Notes: generated by a model from the letters alone, not told the origin. Counted from the first letter of the stretch, positions 35,396 to 43,433 are shown. The stretch is 64,000 bases of DNA from Azophilus sp963663395 (GCA_963663395.1 OY760226.1:5642001-5706000), one strand, 5' to 3'. Program-made: numbers and translations.

Positions 35396-35893
35396 CTAGC
35401 CGTCGGGCGCGCCGGGCATCGTGAAGCCAGCGGCGCGCAGCGCGCGGGCAAGGCGGCCTTCGAGGTCGCCGAGGTCGTGGCGCGGAGGGGCGCACACTAA
35501 GGCGGCCTCGACGCGCAGCGCGAGATCGCGGTAGGTGGCGCGGGACTCGCCCAGACGCCGGAGGGCGCTGCGCGCGCCGCGCAGACTGTCGCGGACCTGG
35601 GCGGTCCGTTCGCGGTCGCGGCGGCGGGTGGCGCGCTCGGCATCGAGCGCTCCGCGGACGGCATCCAGTTCGCGGGACACGGCATCGAGGTTCTTGCGGA
35701 GCGCCTGCTGCGCCGCGTCCGCCTCGGCCTTGCGGTCGTCGCGTTCGCCGAGCAGGTGGTGATGCTTGAGCAGGATCTCGCCGACGGCGTGGCCGCGGCT
35801 GTGGTCGTCCGCCAGGTAGTCGCGCCTGCCGCTCATGATCTCGTCGAGGACCTCGATCTGGACCTGGCTGAGGTGGATCGTGAGCGTGGTCAC
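35396..35893 (-). CDS. Coiled-coil protein of the recombinase cassette (165 aa)
   Basis: After a short N-terminal domain (IHLSQVQIEVLDEIMSGRRD) comes a long Arg/Glu-rich coiled coil (LDAVSRELDAVRGALDAERA). The start codon overlaps the recombinase stop, so the two are translationally coupled. Third gene of a trio with a tyrosine recombinase and a small helix-turn-helix protein; it may be an accessory recombination or partner-strand protein, as TnpC is in Tn554-like elements. That comparison rests on gene order only. Confidence 0.65.
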   Translation of the reverse strand: MTTLTIHLSQVQIEVLDEIMSGRRDYLADDHSRGHAVGEILLKHHHLLGERDDRKAEADAAQQALRKNLDAVSRELDAVRGALDAERATRRRDRERTAQVRDSLRGARSALRRLGESRATYRDLALRVEAALVCAPPRHDLGDLEGRLARALRAAGFTMPGAPDG

Positions 35894-36798
35894 CTCAGGT
35901 AGGTCTCGGTAATGAGCGGGCGAAAATGCCCAAGCTCCTGACTGACGACTTCAAGGGCGTCGGCGCGGACGAGGCTGCGCTGCAGCTCGTCCATGCGCTC
36001 TTGGGCATAGGCGTGTCGAGCACCATGGGCGCCTGCGGTCCAGCCGAGCGCGCGCTTCGAGGCGCTGCCGAAACTGACGCTCCACGGCGTGCCGCCGGCC
36101 ACGTCGTATCGGGAGGTGTAGTGGATGCCGCGGTCGGTGACGCGCTCCGGCCCCTCGCGGCGGCGCTCCTCGAGACGGTCGGCCAGGTGGTCCGGGAGCC
36201 GGACCATCCGCACCAGGCCGCCCTTGCCGATCACCGTGTAGTCGCGCCCCGGCCTGCCCGCGAACTTCTCGGGACGCGCGGGGCGGCGGTCGGGCGGCTG
36301 TTCATTGGGACGCGCGATTGTCAGCAGCTCGTGCGCCCGCAGTCCGGCGGCGTGGGCGATCAGCGTCGAGAGTCCGTTGCGCGCGTTCTGGGCGGCGGCG
36401 ACCATGCGGATCTGTTCCGGCCGGTACGCCCTCCCCCCCGTGCGGCGCGGCTTCGCCGAGCGGACCACGGTCAGGCGTTCGCCCTCGGGGAGCCGCCGGG
36501 AGACATGGACCAGCATCGCCTGCAATGCCTGGCGGTGCATGTCGAGGGCCTTCTGGCCGAGATCGCCGGTGCGGGTGCGCAGGTATTCGACCGCGGTCTC
36601 GGGCGTGAGGTCGCGCAGTTCGCGTCCCTCCGCAGCGATGCGCCGGGCGATCTGGAGCAGGCAGTCGTAGTAGTTGGCGACGGTGCGCACCGAAGCGGGC
36701 CTGTTCGGATTGCGGCGCAGCGCGCCCAGGTTGACGAGGCGTCCCACCACGGCCTGGGCCTGCCGTTCGGGGGACCGGATGGAGCGGAACTTCGGCAC
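35890..36798 (-). CDS. Tyrosine recombinase of a three-gene cassette (302 aa)
   Basis: A XerC/D-like enzyme with N-terminal core-binding domain (TVANYYDCLLQIARRI) and catalytic residues visible in AGLRAHELLTIARP (first Arg), HGARHAYAQERMDEL (His-x-x-Arg-type box) and LGHFRPLITETYLR, which puts the tyrosine two residues from the C-terminus. It is clearly different from the two P4-type integrases. Flanked by a small DNA-binding protein upstream (4 bases) and the coiled-coil gene downstream (overlap). Confidence 0.82.
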   Translation of the reverse strand: MPKFRSIRSPERQAQAVVGRLVNLGALRRNPNRPASVRTVANYYDCLLQIARRIAAEGRELRDLTPETAVEYLRTRTGDLGQKALDMHRQALQAMLVHVSRRLPEGERLTVVRSAKPRRTGGRAYRPEQIRMVAAAQNARNGLSTLIAHAAGLRAHELLTIARPNEQPPDRRPARPEKFAGRPGRDYTVIGKGGLVRMVRLPDHLADRLEERRREGPERVTDRGIHYTSRYDVAGGTPWSVSFGSASKRALGWTAGAHGARHAYAQERMDELQRSLVRADALEVVSQELGHFRPLITETYLR

Positions 36799-36802
36799 CC
36801 GG

Positions 36803-37063
36803 TCAGCCCGCCCCGTGGCGTCGCAGCCAGCGGGCGACGGTGGCGTGCTGGACGCGGACGCGGCGGGCGAGCAGCCAGCGTTGCAGTTCAGCGGTGGTGC
36901 ACCCCTCCGCCCGCAGGGCGAGCAGTTCGCCCTTGTAGCGGTCGAGGCGCGAGCGGCGGTAGCGGGGACGGCGGCGGGCGCGGGTCTGGGCCCGCAGGCG
37001 CTCCGCCTCGGCGGCCGCGTCGAAGGCGTTTGAATCGGTCGAAACGTGCGCGGGCTTCGTCAT
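36803..37063 (-). CDS. Small helix-turn-helix protein of the recombinase cassette
   Basis: An 86-residue basic protein with a homeodomain-like HTH (YKGELLALRAEGCTTAELQR, then VQHATVARWLRRH). It heads the operon with the tyrosine recombinase and could regulate it or serve as a directionality factor. A 28-bp motif shared with the upstream region of the second integrase lies about 95 bases before its start. Confidence 0.65.
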   Translation of the reverse strand: MTKPAHVSTDSNAFDAAAEAERLRAQTRARRRPRYRRSRLDRYKGELLALRAEGCTTAELQRWLLARRVRVQHATVARWLRRHGAG

Positions 37064-37156
37064 CGGGCGCGCTGCGGAAGCGGCCGCCGGGCCGTGGTGA
37101 AGTTCGAGGACGGGTGCATTGGACCGTCCTACACCATACGGGAAACAGGTGCAAAT

Positions 37157-37184
37157 ACTTCATGTTTATCAAATGCTTACACGA
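37157..37184 (-). promoter_or_regulatory. 28-bp motif upstream of the recombinase trio
   Basis: AT-rich motif with core CATGTTTATCAAATG (plus strand). It matches 24 of 28 bases with 42874-42901, upstream of the minus-strand P4-type integrase. On the minus strand it could hold a promoter (about 17 bases between weak -35 and -10 boxes in both copies) or be a shared operator or binding site. Confidence 0.5.
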
Positions 37185-37374
37185 TTGATCGCGCGAGACC
37201 AGCAGGTGCTTTCCGCCGCGCCATGCGTCCCGGTGACGCGGATCCGGTGTGCTCGCCGCACGGGCAGGGATGGCGCCCGCGGTGCTGCTTGGCGGGGATG
37301 TTGCCGACAAGGTGGGTATCGTCGATATTGGAGGGAGCCGCGGACGCCATCCCAGGCAGCAGCGTGGCGGCACT

Positions 37375-37433
37375 GAGCGGCCCGTCAAGGGGTTGCTGCG
37401 CCGACGGTACCCGTCGCCGTTGACTGGCCGCTC
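37375..37433. repeat. Nested-stem element, copy 4
   Basis: GAGCGGCC-c-GTCAA (37375-37388) pairs with TTGAC-t-GGCCGCTC (37420-37433); inside is CGACGG/CCGTCG with a TAC loop (37402-37416). Architecture as in copies 1-3. It lies between the recombinase trio and a cysteine-rich gene, in a 450-base gene-free stretch that otherwise holds only the 28-bp motif. Confidence 0.6.
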
Positions 37434-37510
37434 CGCGCGGGACAGGGCCTCCGGGAGCGTCTGGGAGGCCGAGGCGCGCGGATCGGAGCCGACGCGCCTC
37501 GTGGCGGCGG

Positions 37511-38053
37511 CTAGTGGCGCTTGTACCGCCAGCCCGAATCCCACAGGGAGTGCACCCACTCGCGTTCCTCCCTCGGTTCCGGGTCCCGCAACGGCGACCA
37601 GTAGGCTGCCGAGGGTAACGGCTGCTGGCGACCGTTCCAGGGCGAAATTCCCATGTCGAGGTTGCTCGCGCGGTGCGCCGTCTCGGGCTTGGCCGCGAAC
37701 TCGTCGATCACGGCGGCGTCGAGAGCGTCCTGGCGCTTCTGCGCGCGCTCGCTGTCCCGGTCGTCGCGGCACCGCTGGCAAAGGAAGTCACCGGCGAGCC
37801 GCTTCCGGTACGCACACCGCCTGCACCCGCCTTCCGCGGCAAGCGCCGCCCGCCTTCTGCGGCATGAGGCGGCCCGCCTGTCGAGACACGGCTGGCAGGC
37901 GTGGGCGAAGGTCCCGTCCTTCTTGAGGGCGACCGGCCTCCGGCAGCGCTTGAGCGAACACTCGGGGGCCGGGGTCCGGCGTAGAACGGCGGGCGGCACG
38001 AAGCCCTCGGGGAGTTTTCCGCTCCACTGGGTTACGAGGGTTGGAAGGTCCAT
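37511..38053 (-). CDS. Cysteine-rich zinc-ribbon-like protein (180 aa)
   Basis: Ten cysteines arranged in pairs: CSLKRC, ACQPC, GGCRRCAYRKRLAGDFLCQRC. This suggests two or more zinc-binding knuckles amid basic residues, with a C-terminal aromatic-rich tail (AYWSPLRDPEPREEREWVHS). A GGAGA site lies five bases before the ATG. Probably nucleic-acid binding; no family recognised. Confidence 0.6.
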   Translation of the reverse strand: MDLPTLVTQWSGKLPEGFVPPAVLRRTPAPECSLKRCRRPVALKKDGTFAHACQPCLDRRAASCRRRRAALAAEGGCRRCAYRKRLAGDFLCQRCRDDRDSERAQKRQDALDAAVIDEFAAKPETAHRASNLDMGISPWNGRQQPLPSAAYWSPLRDPEPREEREWVHSLWDSGWRYKRH

Positions 38054-38323
38054 GTCGGTCTCCTGTCAGGTTGTTGCCGACGCGGGAGTGCGTCGGTGCC
38101 TGGCAAGCGGCACGCGCGCGCAGGGCGGTCACCTCGCGCCAGCGAGGTCGGAGCGAAGCGGAGAACCGACCGGTTGACCGCCGGAGCACGCGTGCGACGC
38201 TGGACCGGCTTCGACGGAAGGGACGCTGCGGTTGTCGAACCGGGGCAGCGGGAGACCCTTCCCGAGCGACAGGAAGTGTCCGCGGCGCTACACTTCCAGG
38301 CAGCCGTAGCAGGGAGCCGCTTT

Positions 38324-38680
38324 ATGGAAGTCGCCGAAGACCGCTACGCGCCGCGCATTCGCGAACGTTCCGCGAAGCTGGCGCGGGCGCCATGGGTTTA
38401 CCGCTGTCGCCTGGCCGGGCGCAATGTCGTGGTCGACGTGGACGCGTTCACCACGGGGGAGGCATCGTCGCTGGCCGCCGTGCACTGGGACGTCGAGCGC
38501 GACGAGGTCGCCGTGGACGGCCAGAGGCGGCGATGGATGCGCTGGATCCGGGTCAGCACGCACGAGGCGGTCGACGGCAGCATCGCGATGGAACGGGACT
38601 GGTGGTACACGACCAAGCTGGTCGCCATGATCGTGACGGCCCTTGCAGGGGCCTACGTGGTCCACGTAACGATCCCGTAG
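38324..38680 (+). CDS. Membrane protein ending in the WWY-TKL helix (118 aa)
   Basis: The first 85 residues are soluble (VYRCRLAGRNVVVDVDAFTT; HWDVERDEVAVDGQRRRW). The last 30 (DWWYTTKLVAMIVTALAGAY and VVHVTIP) are a membrane helix homologous to the 43-residue protein at 9155-9286. AGGGAG lies seven bases before the ATG. Two related helices 29 kb apart in the same region point to a shared partner or recent duplication. Confidence 0.65.
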   Translation: MEVAEDRYAPRIRERSAKLARAPWVYRCRLAGRNVVVDVDAFTTGEASSLAAVHWDVERDEVAVDGQRRRWMRWIRVSTHEAVDGSIAMERDWWYTTKLVAMIVTALAGAYVVHVTIP

Positions 38681-38750
38681 ACGCGGGAAGTCGCTCACCC
38701 CGGAATGGCCGACGCGGCCCTGGGGGTGAAACGCGTGGCGCTGATTGATC

Positions 38751-39533
38751 ATGACGAAAACGATGGCAGTCCCGGCAATAGCTCTCGGCTGTCTGGTGTC
38801 GGACGGCGGGGGCATTCAGGCCGACTTCGTGGTCGCGGAGTTCGACGACAGGCGGGAGAGGATCGAGCTCGGTCGGACGGCGGACGAGGTTGGGCAGCGC
38901 CGCCTCGACACCGACGACGGCGGCCTTGTCGAACATGCGCAGTCTTCTGGAAACTGGGACAGGGCGGACATCGAGACAGTGCGGTTGGCACCGGACGTGT
39001 TCCGGAGCCTTTCTACGGATGTGGTTGCAGACCTGACTCGGCGGCGTTGCGTGATCCCGCAACCCTGGTTGGCCGCAAGCGAACCGCAGCGCCCCTCGGC
39101 GGATGTGGAGGCAGCCCGAGTCGTTGCCGGTAGGAGGGGCACTGATCTCCGACGCGTGCCCACCGTAACCGAGCCGGCAAATGTCGTCCACGGACAATTC
39201 ACGGTACCCGGTCGCATGGACGCGGCAGTGCTGTGCTCCAAAGACCGCGTCTCCTCGATTCTCGTATACCGTGGGAACTTGACGGAGCATGTGGACGAGT
39301 TGGCGCCCGTAGCCGACCTCGGCTATCTGCAGGACGTGGGCCGTGGCCGGATCGGTTTCTCGCGTGTGATCGGGGTCGCCGATGCGGAGCGCGTTCGACA
39401 TGGGGTGCGTCCCTCGGCGGCGCGGAGCCACGAAACGGATGTCGACGGGATCGAGGACTTCTTCCTCGAAAAGGCTTCGAGCATCTGGTACTGGCACGAT
39501 GGGAAGTGGCTCCAGCTAGCGGGGTCGGATTGA
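38751..39533 (+). CDS. Hypothetical protein of a widespread exported-type family (260 aa)
   Basis: The central part (RRRCVIPQPW; NVVHGQFTVPGRMDAAVLCS, then KDRVSSILVYRG) resembles a common family of uncharacterised proteins, often exported, with the core 'NVI-G-F-x-x-PG-x-x-DWAVLCS'. Codon-position bias (third position about 80% G+C) supports this frame. The start is uncertain (TTG at 38745 or this ATG; no ribosome site). It ends four bases before the ankyrin gene. Confidence 0.55.
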   Translation: MTKTMAVPAIALGCLVSDGGGIQADFVVAEFDDRRERIELGRTADEVGQRRLDTDDGGLVEHAQSSGNWDRADIETVRLAPDVFRSLSTDVVADLTRRRCVIPQPWLAASEPQRPSADVEAARVVAGRRGTDLRRVPTVTEPANVVHGQFTVPGRMDAAVLCSKDRVSSILVYRGNLTEHVDELAPVADLGYLQDVGRGRIGFSRVIGVADAERVRHGVRPSAARSHETDVDGIEDFFLEKASSIWYWHDGKWLQLAGSD

Positions 39534-39537
39534 GGTG

Positions 39538-40498
39538 ATGCCGCTCCTCCCTGATCACCTGGGACGCATGTCCAGTCGATCGCTGAGGACGCAACTCGTG
39601 GACGCGGCGCGCCGAAACGATTCGCCGCGCGTGCGGGCATTGATCGATGCCGGCGCGAAGGGGAACGGCGAAACAGCTCGTCGATGCGGCCCGGGCCAGC
39701 GAGGCGAATGTGGTCGCCGCATTGATCGAGTCCGGTGCCAAAGGGACGCGCGGCCAGTTGGAGACATCGGCCCGGATGGGGCAAACATCCCTCGTCGCGG
39801 TGCTGATCGAGTCAGGCGCGAGGGGCACCAGGCCGCAGATGCTCGAAGCGGCGCGTGCGAACGAGCCGCCAGTGGTATGCGCCCTGGCGCGGTCGGGTGT
39901 CGACATCGATGCGGTGCTGTTCGACGCGGCGCTGCACGGCGAAACCGAAGCCATCCCGGTCTTGATCGAGTGCGGCGCCGACCCGAACGCGGCAGACCGC
40001 CACGGCAGTGTGCCGCTGTACGCGGTCGCGGCGCTGCGAGGCCGCAGGCGCGTGAAGGTCGACGCGATTCGACACCTGCTGGGCGCGGGCGCCGATCCGA
40101 ACGTATCCGGCAATGGGTTCGAACCGATTCTCCATAGCGTCGTCAAGAGCGTTGGTTGGGGGTACGCGCCGAGTCCGGTGGAACACATCGGCGTTCTGCT
40201 GGAAGGTGGCGCCGATCCAGATGCACGCGACCACAACGGGACCACAGCGCTGCACGCGGTGGTGTCGGCTCATCTGCTCGACCGGGCCGAAGAGCCGGAT
40301 CCCTCGCCGTACGCGGCGGCCATCGCCGCGCTGTTGGCCGGTGGCGCGCCGGTGACCGCGCGGGACAGGTTCGGGAGAACGCCGCTCGAATGCGCAAGCG
40401 GGGTCCGTGGTCAGGCCGATCCCGCAGTTCTTGCCGCACTACGCGGGAGCATCAGCGATCGTCTTCGCGCCGCGCACAGGGTCACGCGTCGACGGTGA
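39538..40498 (+). pseudogene. Ankyrin-repeat gene with a frameshift
   Basis: The first 40 codons (LRTQLVDAARRNDSPRVRAL, then IDAGAKG) and the rest (TAKQLVDAARASEANVVAAL onwards) are in different frames. Removing one G from a G4 run at about 39660 joins them into one protein of roughly 319 residues made of ankyrin-like repeats, including typical GADPNAADRHGSVPLYAV and GADPDARDHNGTTALHAV units. Such proteins mediate protein contacts. The shift is either recent decay or a sequence error. Confidence 0.75.
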
Positions 40499-40583
40499 AA
40501 GCCTCGACGTTCCTTGACGCGGCCGGTGCGGCCGGAGAACTGAAGCTCAGGATCCCTGGATGGCGATGTAGGCCGGCCAGCGG

Positions 40584-41174
40584 TCAGAATCGTTCAACGT
40601 CGGCCATGACGCGGTTGATCAACGCGACGAACACAGAGATGTCGCTGAGGTAATGGCGGCAGCGGCCACTGTCGACCAGTTCCCAAGAGTAGCGTTTCTG
40701 CCAGAGGATCACGTCCTCGTCGAAATACTCGAAGAATCCCCTTAGGGTCAAAATGTCCCGGTTGTGCGGCCTAGATGGCAGTGATGTGGGAGACGCCACG
40801 TTGATGAACGCAATGAGGTCGTAGCCTGCCCGTACGGATGCCCTGCTCGCTTGATAGGCCGCCTCCAATTGGGCCTGACGCTCCGCAGGCAGCTGGTCAT
40901 GCAGCTTCACCAAGAGATGGTCGTGGGGGATGGCGACGTTGTTGAGGAACAGGAGCAGTTTGAGCATCAACTCCAGGGCGATCCCGAGATTGAAGTGGGA
41001 AACGCTCTTCATCGAGACCCACATATCGTGATGGGTGCGTCCATGCATTTCGGGGACCGGATCATCACTGTTGTCCCGTATGCCGTGACGCCGAACTTCC
41101 GTTTCGATGCGACTTGCCGTCGTTTTGAAGTCGTGGATGTTGTCGTAGAGGAGCCGGTACGCGGTGACTTCCAT
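40584..41174 (-). CDS. HEPN-like helical protein (196 aa)
   Basis: The region HFNLGIALELMLKLLLFLNN followed by HDHLLVKLHDQLP is the pattern of HEPN-superfamily proteins (A-x-E-L-x-L-K and H-x-L-x-x-L). I do not see a clear R-x4-6-H ribonuclease motif, so it may be a non-catalytic member. No nucleotidyltransferase partner is adjacent. Upstream lies 460 bases of GC-rich, hairpin-prone DNA without a gene. Confidence 0.5.
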   Translation of the reverse strand: MEVTAYRLLYDNIHDFKTTASRIETEVRRHGIRDNSDDPVPEMHGRTHHDMWVSMKSVSHFNLGIALELMLKLLLFLNNVAIPHDHLLVKLHDQLPAERQAQLEAAYQASRASVRAGYDLIAFINVASPTSLPSRPHNRDILTLRGFFEYFDEDVILWQKRYSWELVDSGRCRHYLSDISVFVALINRVMADVERF

Positions 41175-41561
41175 GGCCCTTGCTTGGCGATTGATGGTTG
41201 CACAGGCTACAGGAGCTACCGAATCAAAGGCGAGATGGGGGGTGGTGCGGCCCGACCGCCCGGAGGGCGGAAGCGCGAGGGACCGTCACCTGCAAGGCCG
41301 AGACCGCGCCAGCGGGCTCGGGTCGGCGAAGCCGACTAGGGCCCGGTCCCATCGGGACGCGCCCCTCCCCCGTGCAACGGCATCGACGGCATAGTCTGAC
41401 GAGTGGCCGGCATCCCGCTGGAGCATCGAACCGACGGTCCGTGTCGCCGGAATTCCGTGACAGGTCGCGGGCAGGATCGTTCGCCGCGAAGGCAGGGAGC
41501 GGGCGGGTTGCGAGGTTGCCGGAGGAAGCCGCGACGGGCAGCGTATGATCGCCTCCGCCGC

Positions 41562-41609
41562 GTCAAGTGTGCGCGCCCGGCGAAGCCGGGCGCCCTGCCG
41601 GCCCTTGAC
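41562..41609. repeat. Nested-stem element, copy 5
   Basis: GTCAAG (41562-41567) pairs with CTTGAC (41604-41609) around a 9-bp inner hairpin GCGCCCGGC/GCCGGGCGC with a GAA loop (41573-41593). It lies 25 bases past the stop of the second integrase, so it would be at the 3' end of that transcript. Confidence 0.6.
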
Positions 41610-41634
41610 CCGGTTTCGGCGAATCGATGCTCTC

Positions 41635-42801
41635 TCAGACAATGTACGCGGCCCAGTTCGCCATCAGGACACGCCGTTTCTCGAACAGGTCGCTACGCCG
41701 GTAGGCGGCCTCCACTCGGTCGCTGTTGACGTGCGCCAGCGCGAGCTCGCAAATCTCGCGGGGGTAGTCGGTGCATTCGGCGGCCCAGTCCCGGAAGCTG
41801 GAGCGAAACCCATGCGGCACCGCGCCGATTTCCAGGTCGCGCAGCAACGACGGCATGGTGGACTGGCTCAGCGTCCTCCCGGTCGGCGACGGGAACACCA
41901 GCCCGCGCTGATCGGCGAGCCGTCGCGCCTCGTCGAGGACTTCAAGCGCACGGGGCGCCAGCGGAACGCGGTGTTCCCTGGCCGCCTTCATGCGCGCGGC
42001 GGGAATCGTCCAGACCGCCCCGGCGGTGTCGATCTCGTCCCACCGGGTTCCGCGAACCTCGCCGTTGCGGCAGGCGGTGAGCACGAGGAACTCGAACGCG
42101 AGCACCGTGCCGCGGTACGCCCGTGAGCGGCGCACCCGGCCAAGCGCCACCCCGACCTCGGCGTGCGGCAGCGCGCGCTGGTGCTGTTGCGGGACCGTGT
42201 TCTTCGGCAGTGCGGCCGAGATGGCGTCGCCCGCCGGGTCGTCCTGCCGGAAGCCTTGTGCGACCGCCCACTTCATCACCGCGGCGATGCGCTGCCGGAC
42301 ACGCTTGGCGGTCACCCGCTTGGTGGACCAGATGGGGAGCAGGACGGCCATCACGTCGGCGGTGTCGATCTCGTCGACGGGCTTGTCGGCCAAGCGCGGC
42401 ATCGCGTAGTCGCGCAGGCTCGCCCGCCACTGCTGTTCGGACCGGGCGCGGTCCTTCCAGTTCTCCGCGTGAATCGCGATTACCGTATCAAGCGCCTTCG
42501 CGAAGGTCGGAACGGTCGTCGATGTCTGGCGCGGATCGCGTCCTTCATCAATCGCGCGGGCGTTCTCGAGCGCCCTTTCGCGGGCTTTCGCCAGGGTGAC
42601 CACCGGATAGCGGCCGAGGCCGATGGTCGTGCGCCTGCCGCCGATGCGCACGCTCTGGCCCCACGACTTGCAGAGGCCGTGGCGGGACGAGGGCTGTACG
42701 AGCAGGGTCAGGCCGAGACCGCCGCGCCCGTCGCCGTATCGCCCGGGGACGTTGACGGTTCTGACGAAGGTGGCGGTCAGCATGGTGGGTCGTTTCTTCA
42801 T
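41635..42801 (-). CDS. int: Second P4-type tyrosine integrase
   Basis: A 388-residue integrase with the N-terminal DUF4102-like domain (LGLTLLVQPSSRHGLCKSWG; GGRRTTIGLGRYPVVTLAKA), the arginine in TACRNGEVRG, HGFRSSFRDW and the tyrosine in VEAAYRRSDLFEKR. AGGAG lies nine bases before the ATG. It has the same architecture as the integrase at 7285 on the opposite strand. Its position between the accessory half and the conjugation half suggests that it is the integrase of a second element, perhaps the conjugative one. Confidence 0.93.
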   Translation of the reverse strand: MKKRPTMLTATFVRTVNVPGRYGDGRGGLGLTLLVQPSSRHGLCKSWGQSVRIGGRRTTIGLGRYPVVTLAKARERALENARAIDEGRDPRQTSTTVPTFAKALDTVIAIHAENWKDRARSEQQWRASLRDYAMPRLADKPVDEIDTADVMAVLLPIWSTKRVTAKRVRQRIAAVMKWAVAQGFRQDDPAGDAISAALPKNTVPQQHQRALPHAEVGVALGRVRRSRAYRGTVLAFEFLVLTACRNGEVRGTRWDEIDTAGAVWTIPAARMKAAREHRVPLAPRALEVLDEARRLADQRGLVFPSPTGRTLSQSTMPSLLRDLEIGAVPHGFRSSFRDWAAECTDYPREICELALAHVNSDRVEAAYRRSDLFEKRRVLMANWAAYIV

Positions 42802-42873
42802 GTTTCGGTACTCCTGTCACGACGTAATTTTGCGTCGATGCAGTGTGCCGAAATGAGACGCGGAGCGTCAAAA

Positions 42874-42901
42874 ACTTTATGTTTATCAATTGGTTAAACG
42901 A
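42874..42901 (-). promoter_or_regulatory. 28-bp motif upstream of the second integrase
   Basis: Core TTATGTTTATCAATTG (plus strand), 24 of 28 bases identical to 37157-37184. Read on the minus strand, TTCGTT and TAAAGT are 17 bases apart, a plausible integrase promoter, about 75 bases before the ATG. Confidence 0.5.
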
Positions 42902-43011
42902 ACCTTGGGACATGTCCTGAAACGTCCAAAAACCCTGGGTTCGGTTTCCCCGCGTCCGCGCGAGGAGAGCTAGACCGTCGAGCCCAGCGCGTCGCAGCCG
43001 TGACGGTGGAA

Positions 43012-43037
43012 GGGGGCAGCAGTGCCCCCTTTCTTTT
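43012..43037 (+). terminator. Intrinsic terminator on the plus strand without a gene before it
   Basis: GGGGGCA/TGCCCCC with a GCAG loop (43012-43029) followed by TTTCTTTT. It is a good rho-independent terminator, yet no plus-strand gene ends upstream: the preceding 200 bases are the leader of the minus-strand integrase. A small RNA starting near 42.9 kb is one explanation. The 220 bases that follow show no gene. Confidence 0.7.
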
Positions 43038-43259
43038 CAACCTGGCTATTGGAATTCGTGGTCAGCCTGGTCAAGATCTCGACAACCCCGTCCCCTTGCC
43101 TCGTCGTTCTTCCTTTCAGTCCCACCACAAGAGTCTCTCTCGTACGCCTTCAACCACCCCTCCGTACCCTGCGAACACGGAAGAGGCCGTTCAAGACACA
43201 CGTCTTGCGGGCACGGCCGGACCCCTCCCGGAGGGGAGAGGTCCTTCCGCTGAAGTGCG

Positions 43260-43394
43260 TCACACCAAGTTGAACACGTCCAACAGTCCCCACGTGGCCG
43301 CTATCGCGGTGCCCACGACGATCGCCGTGTGCGTCAGCTCGAGCAGCTTGCGGGTGTCGACCGAGGGCGCGCGCACCGACTTGCGTCGGTCCAC
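43260..43394 (-). CDS. Tiny membrane protein (44 aa)
   Basis: A GTG-started product with a basic N-terminus (VDRRKSVRAPSVDTRKLLEL) and one membrane helix (HTAIVVGTAIAATWGLLDVF). GGAGGAA precedes the start by eight bases. Like the tiny proteins at 8.7-9.5 kb it follows a hairpin-rich leader (L4). Confidence 0.55.
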   Translation of the reverse strand: MDRRKSVRAPSVDTRKLLELTHTAIVVGTAIAATWGLLDVFNLV

Positions 43395-43433
43395 TGGGGT
43401 TTCCTCCGATGAGAAGCCCGCCAGCGAACCTCG

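Noticed and set aside
35890..36798. Classification of the 302-aa recombinase as a third P4-type integrase
   Set aside because: It lacks the DUF4102-like N-terminal domain and its tyrosine is two residues from the C-terminus, unlike the P4-type enzymes here.
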